This document shows positions 6,975 to 11,834 of a stretch of DNA of 11,834 nt, one piece after another. Below the pieces are notes generated by a model. That model was not told where the DNA came from, searched no databases, and worked only from the letters and a program-made list of their open reading frames with translations. Source of the stretch: JBDLIL01 sp039714855. Its GTDB lineage: Bacteria; Patescibacteriota; Microgenomatia; UBA1400; PJMF01. Within the stretch, counting starts at the first letter, position 1. Each line of letters begins with the position of its first letter. The DNA lies in the NCBI GenBank assembly GCA_039714855.1, contig JBDLIL010000029.1:1-11834 (forward strand), written 5' to 3'. A program made the translations under genes and the position numbers.

Positions 6975-8435
6975 TTATTTGTAATTAACAAGTCCTTCCA
7001 AATCACCCCATATATATTTAACAATATCTTCACCTAAATATTCTTCAAGTTCTCCACCAGGTCGCTCTTTTCCAAGTACCTTTCCCAATATTACTCTCCA
7101 ATCTCTTGCAGATGAGTGCTCATCAATTCTTACACAAATTTTTTTGATAAGTTCTTTTGAAATTTTGACTGCTTTTTTATTTTTAAGAATCTTATCAATA
7201 GTTGCTTCTTCTTCACTCTCCACACTTTCTTTAAGCTCACCCAGCTCCTCTTCTAAATTAATATTAGATTTTACATACTGTAAAACTTCATTGGTTAAAA
7301 ATAAATTTTCTAAACTAAAACATTGAAGGCGAAAACAGGGAAAAGTAGATTCAGCTGTATTGGTAAATTCACCTTTTCCATCTCCGTCCAAAATTGTCAT
7401 TCCAAATTGCTCTGAACGATCTAGAACTACTTTTAATATTTCTTCTGCGTTTTTCTTATATTTTAGAATATCTCCACCATTTGATTGGATTATTGAAACA
7501 TCCTCAAAATTTTGAGATCTACACGCCTGATTCCAAACAAGAAAATCATCATTGCCTTCAATTATTAAAATCTTTTTCTTTAAAATTACCGCTAGAGACA
7601 GGTCAGCGCTTAAAAGATTTGTAAAAATATGAGCCTGATTTTTTTGTACAGTTGATATGGTGTCATTTTTATCATCAAAACAAATAACTCCGACATCATC
7701 GGATAGATTCAACAGACTAGCAACCAGCCCATGACTATGTGTAGCTAAAATTATTTGTATATCAAACTTGTTTTTAATTTCCTCAATAAAAATAGAGAAG
7801 CGGTTTTCTAAATCAATATGCAAGTGTGCATCTGGCTCATCAATCAGTAAGGTATAGCCCTTTCCACTCCACAAGATTCCCTGAGTAATAATATCAGAAG
7901 CAAGAGAAATAGCCTCTGATTGGCCTGAAGACAGTTGATCAGCACTAGTAACTTCAACTTCACTGCCTTCATGATCCTCTCTATAGATCTTGAGTGTGTG
8001 AGGCGCCTTATCATCAAATAAAATTTTAAATTCAGGAAGAAAAACCCTAAATAAATTAGCTATGTCCTCATATCCAATTTTTGATTCAGTGTCTCCAGAA
8101 TAATATTTGTGCCCCCCCGCATTTAAAATCATAGAAGTTCTGGAAATTGCTCTGTTTCTATAGGCATTATCATAATTTTTTTGACGAACACTTTTTCTCT
8201 GATCAATATCATTCTCTTGATCAAAATATCCAGCATTGTACTTCATTTCATTTCCGCCACGCTCCGGAACAACTAAGTGAAACTCTTCAGTATTGCTTTG
8301 ATAAATATTCCTTAAGAAGGTGCTTTTCCCGGTACCATTTTTTCCAAAAAGAATATTTATTCCTTTTAGATTATTTATTGTAACAAGCTTACTCTGTCCA
8401 TTTACTAATCTATTAGAATTTATTGATTTTTTCAT
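6975..8435 (-). CDS. ABC-type AAA ATPase fused to a TOPRIM/DUF4435-like domain (OLD/PARIS-like)
   Basis: The protein has 486 residues. Its ATPase part contains Walker A GKNGTGKST (31-39), an ABC-type signature LSSGQSE (168-174), Walker B TLLIDEP with D199 and E200, and the switch histidine in ATHSHG (H233). The second part has a TOPRIM pattern: IIEGNDD with E293, GGDILKY (320-326), LDGDGKGE with D350 and D352, and SLENLFL (374-380), the EN motif seen in DUF4435. Such ATPase plus metal-dependent nuclease combinations occur in OLD nucleases, in Gabija GajA and, as two proteins, in PARIS (AriA and AriB). Here both fit in one short chain with a small ATPase insertion. No Shine-Dalgarno sequence precedes the ATG. 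It leads the operon and is followed after five bases by the DUF6869-like gene. Domains are firm; a defence role and nuclease activity are inferred. Confidence 0.8.
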   Translation of the reverse strand: MKKSINSNRLVNGQSKLVTINNLKGINILFGKNGTGKSTFLRNIYQSNTEEFHLVVPERGGNEMKYNAGYFDQENDIDQRKSVRQKNYDNAYRNRAISRTSMILNAGGHKYYSGDTESKIGYEDIANLFRVFLPEFKILFDDKAPHTLKIYREDHEGSEVEVTSADQLSSGQSEAISLASDIITQGILWSGKGYTLLIDEPDAHLHIDLENRFSIFIEEIKNKFDIQIILATHSHGLVASLLNLSDDVGVICFDDKNDTISTVQKNQAHIFTNLLSADLSLAVILKKKILIIEGNDDFLVWNQACRSQNFEDVSIIQSNGGDILKYKKNAEEILKVVLDRSEQFGMTILDGDGKGEFTNTAESTFPCFRLQCFSLENLFLTNEVLQYVKSNINLEEELGELKESVESEEEATIDKILKNKKAVKISKELIKKICVRIDEHSSARDWRVILGKVLGKERPGGELEEYLGEDIVKYIWGDLEGLVNYK

Positions 8436-8473
8436 ACAAATATTTTCTGCAACAATCTAGCGAAGGAGATAGA

Positions 8474-8536
8474 ATGAAGTTAGAACTCATTTCTTACTTT
8501 CCCCTGAGATTATTTTACTTGTTAAAAATTTATTAA
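8474..8536 (+). CDS. possible 20-residue hydrophobic peptide
   Basis: An ATG at 8474 is preceded by AAGGAG with five bases between, a near-ideal ribosome site in a window where most genes have none. The frame encodes MKLELISYFPLRLFYLLKIY and ends in TAA. The peptide is hydrophobic with a few charges, in the size range of type I toxin or leader peptides. It is antisense to the small minus-strand frame and divergent from the ATPase gene. The length is too short to exclude chance. Confidence 0.25.
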   Translation: MKLELISYFPLRLFYLLKIY

Positions 8537-8594
8537 CTCTATTTTTATTGGCATGGATATTAGCGTTTTGAGAATCAATTAAATTTTCAATCAT
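8487..8594 (-). pseudogene. 35-codon frame, possible remnant of a longer protein
   Basis: From the ATG at 8594 the frame gives MIENLIDSQNANIHANKNRV and continues to a TGA at 8487-8489. It is open further upstream (SNIWVKKIR) to a stop near 8624. The composition is that of an ordinary soluble bacterial protein and it keeps the direction of the neighbouring genes, so it may be the C-terminal remnant of a deleted gene. No convincing ribosome site precedes the ATG. It overlaps the 20-codon plus-strand frame, and both are unlikely to be real. Confidence 0.25.
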
Positions 8595-8679
8595 TCTAAT
8601 CTTCTTAACCCAAATATTGGAATAAGGAACTTAACTGTTGGCATAAATCACTCCAAAACAACCCTTCGACAATTCCTTC

Positions 8680-8871
8680 TTATTTCCTAAACTTTCTATA
8701 AATCCAAGTAATAATTCCAGAAAGAAATAAGATAAGTCCAACTAATTCTAACAAAGCTGCAATACTCGTTCCAATATTCCACCCTAATAAAAACTCTATT
8801 GGAAATTTTGAGATTAACCAAAATAAAATACCAATGATAATCATTTGAGATGGAGACAAATTTTTGTTCAT
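8680..8871 (-). CDS. small two-helix membrane protein
   Basis: The 63-residue product has two hydrophobic helices (about 9-29 and 35-57), with a short GWNIGT turn between them and a basic end (YRKFRK) expected in the cytoplasm. I do not recognise a family. It starts 19 bases after the preceding membrane-anchored gene on the same strand and has no clear Shine-Dalgarno sequence, so it is probably co-transcribed with the RHS gene and that gene. If the RHS tip is a toxin, this could be a second immunity or accessory protein; this rests on position only. Confidence 0.5.
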   Translation of the reverse strand: MNKNLSPSQMIIIGILFWLISKFPIEFLLGWNIGTSIAALLELVGLILFLSGIITWIYRKFRK

Positions 8872-8890
8872 AATCTTCGTTTAAATTTAC

Positions 8891-9376
8891 TTAATAATAT
8901 GTCCACTCTACGCCATATGGTTGTAATTTGTGATTTAAATGCCCAATTTTAACCAAGTCATCTTCTTTAAAAACCAAAACTGATCCATCTCGTTTATTTA
9001 ATTCATAATTTAATAAAGTATCTTCTTCTAATTCACTACTAACTTCAACCAAATTTCCGTTTTCGTACACGAAAGACCTTACAAGATAATGCATATTTTC
9101 ATCCAAACTAATTTTGAACAAAACTATCAAAAATGGCTTTGTATCATCTATTATCCCCATCACACATTTGTGCTCAACTAAGTCAAATTCTTCATCAAAA
9201 TATTTGGGGTTACTACCAAACATCCAATCTGTATCACATCCCTCAACAAACTCAAAATTACTCGTCAACTGGTTGCTGTCAACTCTTCTATCTTTAAAAT
9301 AAACGGAAGAAACGAAAAACAAAATTACCACACTGACGATCGAAATGAATACTAATAAGTACTTCTTTCTATTCAT
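8891..9376 (-). CDS. membrane-anchored small protein, candidate immunity gene of the RHS cassette
   Basis: This 161-residue protein begins with a basic MNRKKY and one hydrophobic helix (about 7-27). A polar domain of about 130 residues follows, expected outside the cytoplasm, with Cys47 and Cys71 able to form a disulfide (EGCDTDW and EHKCVMG). The frame also offers a GTG at 9379, but the ATG at 9376 has AAGGAG seven bases upstream and is the better start. The gene follows the RHS-L,D-transpeptidase stop by 18 bases. In polymorphic toxin loci the gene directly after the variable C-terminus usually encodes the immunity protein, and an exported immunity protein would suit a cell-wall-directed toxin. 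I recognise no immunity family, so this role is inference. Confidence 0.6.
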   Translation of the reverse strand: MNRKKYLLVFISIVSVVILFFVSSVYFKDRRVDSNQLTSNFEFVEGCDTDWMFGSNPKYFDEEFDLVEHKCVMGIIDDTKPFLIVLFKISLDENMHYLVRSFVYENGNLVEVSSELEEDTLLNYELNKRDGSVLVFKEDDLVKIGHLNHKLQPYGVEWTYY

Positions 9377-9383
9377 CACTTAA

Positions 9384-9389
9384 CTCCTT
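9384..9389 (-). promoter_or_regulatory. Shine-Dalgarno AAGGAG for the gene starting at 9376
   Basis: The minus strand reads AAGGAG, seven bases, then ATG. The site sits entirely inside the 18-base gap after the RHS stop, so translation of the small protein can be initiated on the shared mRNA independently of the RHS product. Confidence 0.7.
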
Positions 9390-9394
9390 TTTAC

Positions 9395-11431
9395 CTAAAA
9401 CCAAGATTTGACCCAATTAACCAAACGATTCCAAGACCTGGAAACTACTCCTCCGCTTGGTTGTGGCGAGCTGACAGGTTGGTTAGCTGCATTATACTCA
9501 TCTCTTGTTGGAATTTCCCCTATAATTTCAACAGTGTTTACTTTTCTGCCATCCTTTCCCCAAGACATGTTCTCAGCAAAATTTATCACATTCTCATTAC
9601 TTAATGCTATACAACCTTGCCCAGTATATTTACAAGAGTATTCATCTGAACCACAATTCCAAGGATCCGTTGTTAAATCGCCCCTTCTTCCATGGATTTG
9701 CATTGGTATTCTATCTCCAGTATCACTATCTCTCATAATCCCAGCATAAGCACCAAATGGATTGTTGGCGTTTTCGACAACAGGAACCCCATTTTCGTCC
9801 GTAATCATAAAACCTTTTTTGTCTCTCTTTGCCCAAGGCTTATCAGTACCAACAATCAAACCACTGCCACCAATCGCTTCTCCAGGAACATCAACTGAAT
9901 ATGGATCCCATTCATAAAGTTCGTAGGTTCCTTTCTCAGTGTTTGGTCCAACTTTTACGTTCCACTCTTCCATTAAAGTCCCATTTTTCTTGTCATATAC
10001 ATACATCTTTGCTTTTGATCTATCAATAACAATAAAATCAAAACCATACCAATCCACGTAATTGATAGGACTACTAGCATTATATAAATATCTATTTAAA
10101 GTTCTTGGATCACTAATTGTTCCTCTATAACTATCCTGATTAATCCACACCCCCACCTCAGGATCATAGAATCTAGATCCAAAGTAGTAGAGATTTGTAT
10201 GTCCATCGTATTGTTTCTGGGATAGAGAATAGGCGTTGTGAGGATAGATCCAGCCATTGCTGCCTTCGTTGCTATTGCTGGCTGGGTTGCCATTCTCTGG
10301 GAGAATGAAACCGTATTCGTCATATCTATATGAGTGGTCACTTTGACCTTGATGCTTTGTGGTAGCGGCTATATTTCCTTCACCATCATGGTGATAGAAA
10401 TACTTAGTGCCATTAGGCGCCTGCTCACTTGCTTGCCCTTCCGAAGCTTCATGCGAAGAAGGGAATTCTTGGTAGAAAAGCAAATCTTGAGCAGAGCTTC
10501 TATATAAATTATTGCGCTGACCATTTAACATGTCATACTCAGCCACAGGATCTAACTTATCAAAAGTATATTCTGTACGCTTGAGACCCTGCCCTGAGCC
10601 TATCGAAGGGTCTCCACTACTGCCTGGTGAGTAAGTAGCTACCAACCTTCTGCCATTACCATCATACTCATAATCAGTGTGAGCCAAGTGAATTAATTCT
10701 TTCACAGAACCATTATTAGTCTCCACAGTTGGAATAGGATCAACAGGATCACCCTCAATAGAACCCATACCTGCCACCACATCCAAACCCTCTACTGGAT
10801 CAAGAACTTCTGGCTCAGGATTTTTCTTATCCTGACCGGGATTAGACTTCTGAACAATTTGCCTCTGATAATCTTGGGCTACTAACAATCTATTCTCAGT
10901 ATCATAAGAATAAGCCACACCCCTATCTTCACCAGACTCATCCAAAACCAACCTATCTATTCTGTTGCCATTATTATCATAACTATAATCAGTAGTCAGC
11001 AGATTAGGGTACATGGGGGAATCAATATTAATTTGCGTTAGCTGATTGGCAGGGTTGTAGTCGTATTTTCTGACTTCATCACCTTGCTTCAACTGCTCGA
11101 TCATCTCCAAACGATTACCCACCGAATCATATTCATATCGAGAATCCTGATCTGCCTCACCAGCAGTGGTCGGATCACCTGTCACCCTAGCCAATCTGTG
11201 CAGGCCATCGTACTCATAATCAGTTTCAATCACGTCGCCCTGTCTCCAACCATACTCAGCAATTTCTTTGGTAATGTGACCGACATCGTTGTAGGTGTAG
11301 TTAAACTTGCTCACTAAATGATCCCCACTCCCCACTTGATTGTCATGCACTTCTAGCGATCTGTAAACCTTGTCATAATTAGCTTTGGACCAAGTATTAT
11401 TAGACCGATCAAGATTGGTAGTAAAACCCAC
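9395..11431 (-). CDS. RHS protein with C-terminal L,D-transpeptidase (YkuD) domain, 5'-truncated
   Basis: Residues 1 to about 410 carry YD repeats (TDYEYDGLHRL, SRYEYDSVGNRL, TDYSYDNNGNR and others), interrupted by a Pro/Glu/Asp linker near 195-240. The RHS core follows, LYYFGSRFYDPEVGVWINQD to NYVDWYGF (about 414-464), the conserved boundary before variable tips. Residues 465-640 are a YkuD domain: FIVIDRSKAKMYVYD, KVGPNTEKGTY, NNPFG (556-560), IHG with H580, and GQGCIAL with catalytic C607. The usual Arg after GCI is Ala. A Pro/Ser linker leads to a Trp-rich end SRSWNRLVNWVKSWF. The domain should act on peptidoglycan peptides, either crosslinking a surface protein or, like the Tlde1 effectors, as a toxin. 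There is no signal peptide, and coding continues upstream of this GTG to about 11450-11494 without a start codon, so the N-terminus has been lost. Confidence 0.8.
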   Translation of the reverse strand: MGFTTNLDRSNNTWSKANYDKVYRSLEVHDNQVGSGDHLVSKFNYTYNDVGHITKEIAEYGWRQGDVIETDYEYDGLHRLARVTGDPTTAGEADQDSRYEYDSVGNRLEMIEQLKQGDEVRKYDYNPANQLTQINIDSPMYPNLLTTDYSYDNNGNRIDRLVLDESGEDRGVAYSYDTENRLLVAQDYQRQIVQKSNPGQDKKNPEPEVLDPVEGLDVVAGMGSIEGDPVDPIPTVETNNGSVKELIHLAHTDYEYDGNGRRLVATYSPGSSGDPSIGSGQGLKRTEYTFDKLDPVAEYDMLNGQRNNLYRSSAQDLLFYQEFPSSHEASEGQASEQAPNGTKYFYHHDGEGNIAATTKHQGQSDHSYRYDEYGFILPENGNPASNSNEGSNGWIYPHNAYSLSQKQYDGHTNLYYFGSRFYDPEVGVWINQDSYRGTISDPRTLNRYLYNASSPINYVDWYGFDFIVIDRSKAKMYVYDKKNGTLMEEWNVKVGPNTEKGTYELYEWDPYSVDVPGEAIGGSGLIVGTDKPWAKRDKKGFMITDENGVPVVENANNPFGAYAGIMRDSDTGDRIPMQIHGRRGDLTTDPWNCGSDEYSCKYTGQGCIALSNENVINFAENMSWGKDGRKVNTVEIIGEIPTRDEYNAANQPVSSPQPSGGVVSRSWNRLVNWVKSWF
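10436..10463. repeat. 28-bp palindromic mini-repeat inside the RHS gene
   Basis: The ends CCCTTC (10436-10441) and GAAGGG (10458-10463) are exact inverted repeats around an interior containing the palindrome GAAGCTTC (10443-10450). It is translated in-frame as P-S-S-H-E-A-S-E-G, in a Ser/Glu-rich stretch that interrupts normal RHS sequence. It is more GC-rich than its surroundings, which suggests a mobile palindromic element rather than native coding sequence. Confidence 0.5.
10585..10612. repeat. second 28-bp palindromic mini-repeat inside the RHS gene
   Basis: GACCCT (10585-10590) and AGGGTC (10607-10612) are exact inverted repeats around GCCCTGAGCCTATCGA. On the coding strand it is read as D-P-S-I-G-S-G-Q-G, inserted between ordinary RHS segments (TYSPGS and LKRTEYTFD). 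From memory, the core CCTTCGA-AGGCTCAGGGCAGG type is a widespread dispersed repeat in environmental bacterial genomes; that identity was not searched. Confidence 0.55.
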
Positions 11432-11459
11432 TTTGTTGCGACTGTAATCTACTCCATCA

Positions 11460-11669
11460 CTATCACTAGAGACTGAATTTTTAGGGAAAACTTTTCAGGC
11501 TCCTATTCTTGTAGCAGGAATGACAGGAGGGTATCCAGAAGCAAAAGAAATAAATCTAAGTCTTGCAAAAATTTGCAGTAAACTAGATATTCCAATGGGT
11601 GTGGGGAGTCAAAGGGCTATGATAGTTAATCCGGACATGGCACCAACATTTAATGTCAAAGAAAAATAA
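11460..11669 (+). pseudogene. fni: internal fragment of type 2 isopentenyl-diphosphate delta-isomerase
   Basis: The plus strand reads LETEFLGKTFQAPILVAGMT, then GGYPEAKEINLSLAKICSKL, then DIPMGVGSQRAMIVNPDM, and ends in a TAA at 11667-11669. These are the FMN-binding N-terminal strand (MTGG) and the GVGSQR motif of IDI-2, which interconverts isopentenyl and dimethylallyl diphosphate. Only about 70 of the usual roughly 340 residues are present. The N-terminal 60 or so residues are missing, with a stop in frame at 11445-11447, and everything after about residue 135 is missing too. The left end runs into the oppositely oriented RHS gene and the right end overlaps the DUF6088 start, so this is a relic without activity. 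The exact left boundary is uncertain by about 20 bases. Confidence 0.75.
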
Positions 11670-11834
11670 AATATCAATTAGAAACTCCGAAAAGTATATT
11701 GAAAATGTAGAAAATATTGTTGATCGTCTTCCGAGAGGATATGTCTTCACCTGTAATGAATTTATTGGAAAGGTGAAAGGAAGGGAGGCTTTGGTTAAAG
11801 CCCTTAACCGGCTTGCCGCTTCCGGCAAGATTGT
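11653..11834 (+). CDS. DUF6088/AbiEi-like antitoxin, N-terminal part (3' partial)
   Basis: The ATG at 11653 opens a frame that runs off the window: MSKKNKISIR, then VDRLPRGYVFTCNEFIGKVK, then ALVKALNRLAASGKIV. LPRGYVFT followed by ALVKALNRLxxxGxI is the winged-helix signature of DUF6088, related to the N-terminal domain of AbiEi, the antitoxin and autorepressor of type IV AbiE systems. In those systems the next gene encodes the AbiEii nucleotidyltransferase toxin, which would lie just past the right edge. The start overlaps the 3' end of the isomerase fragment by 17 bases, and no Shine-Dalgarno sequence is visible. The third helix region (11812-11829) is locally GC-rich and forms a 7-bp hairpin within codons for conserved residues. 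Confidence 0.75.
   Translation, partial: MSKKNKISIRNSEKYIENVENIVDRLPRGYVFTCNEFIGKVKGREALVKALNRLAASGKI

Larger units (their letters stand above)
8436..8679. other. 244-bp intergenic region with possible small reading frames
   Basis: No gene longer than 40 codons lies here and no clear promoter could be read for the ATPase operon that starts at 8435. Two small frames overlap on opposite strands: a 20-codon plus-strand frame with a strong ribosome site, and a 35-codon minus-strand frame that looks protein-like. Either the region is a decayed gene plus a leader, or it holds a small peptide gene. No hairpin followed by a T-run was found. Confidence 0.5.

Noticed and set aside
10096..10341. Minus-strand frame of 81 codons within the RHS region
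   Set aside because: It is an out-of-frame reading of the RHS core, which matches a known family in the longer frame.
11583..11828. Minus-strand frame of 81 codons at the right end
   Set aside because: It lies antisense to the recognisable isomerase fragment and DUF6088 frame, and its product has no protein-like pattern.
1..11834. CRISPR arrays, tRNA or rRNA genes, and UGA recoding
   Set aside because: No regularly spaced direct repeats or cloverleaf-like segments were noticed, and TGA acts as a normal stop in the ATGA overlap, so alternative code 25 is not supported.

Overview
The window is AT-rich (roughly one third G+C by eye), densely packed, and codes on both strands with the standard bacterial code; TGA is a genuine stop, for example in the ATGA overlap at 6487-6490. 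Several features suggest a Candidate Phyla Radiation (Patescibacteria) or similar small-genome bacterium: a TMTC-type membrane TPR glycosyltransferase, a stand-alone EF-Tu-domain-II-like protein, many small unrecognised membrane proteins, GTG starts without Shine-Dalgarno sequences, and a possible leaderless start. This placement is inference, because no rRNA or tRNA gene is present.

Left part (1-4500): the 3' end of an unrecognised gene runs into a TMTC-like mannosyltransferase with TPR repeats. It converges on a GT39/ArnT-like membrane glycosyltransferase. Both are expected to use polyprenyl-phosphate sugars at the membrane. A short divergent promoter region with a 15-bp palindrome separates the second enzyme from a small acidic protein (53 codons) that may be translated from a leaderless mRNA. 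An 85-residue translation-factor-like beta-barrel protein follows on the minus strand.

Middle part (4608-8435, all minus strand): five closely spaced or overlapping genes form one probable operon. In transcription order they are a compact ABC-type ATPase fused to a TOPRIM (OLD/PARIS-like) domain, a DUF6869-like protein, a membrane protein made of two 126-residue repeats, a second small membrane protein, and a secreted IPT/TIG-like protein with a Pro/Thr linker and a Trp-rich C-terminal tail. The first two genes look like a candidate defence module. The other three may be part of it or only co-transcribed.

Right part (8680-11834): a 5'-truncated RHS protein carries an L,D-transpeptidase (YkuD) domain at its tip and ends in a Trp-rich tail resembling that of the secreted protein. 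Two tightly coupled small membrane-protein genes follow it, and the first is a candidate immunity protein. Two 28-bp palindromic repeats sit in-frame inside the RHS gene. The RHS gene breaks into a roughly 200-bp internal fragment of type 2 isopentenyl-diphosphate isomerase on the opposite strand. That fragment in turn breaks into the start of a DUF6088/AbiEi-like antitoxin gene that leaves the window. The right end is therefore a mosaic of mobile or conflict genes, while the left end looks like ordinary envelope metabolism.
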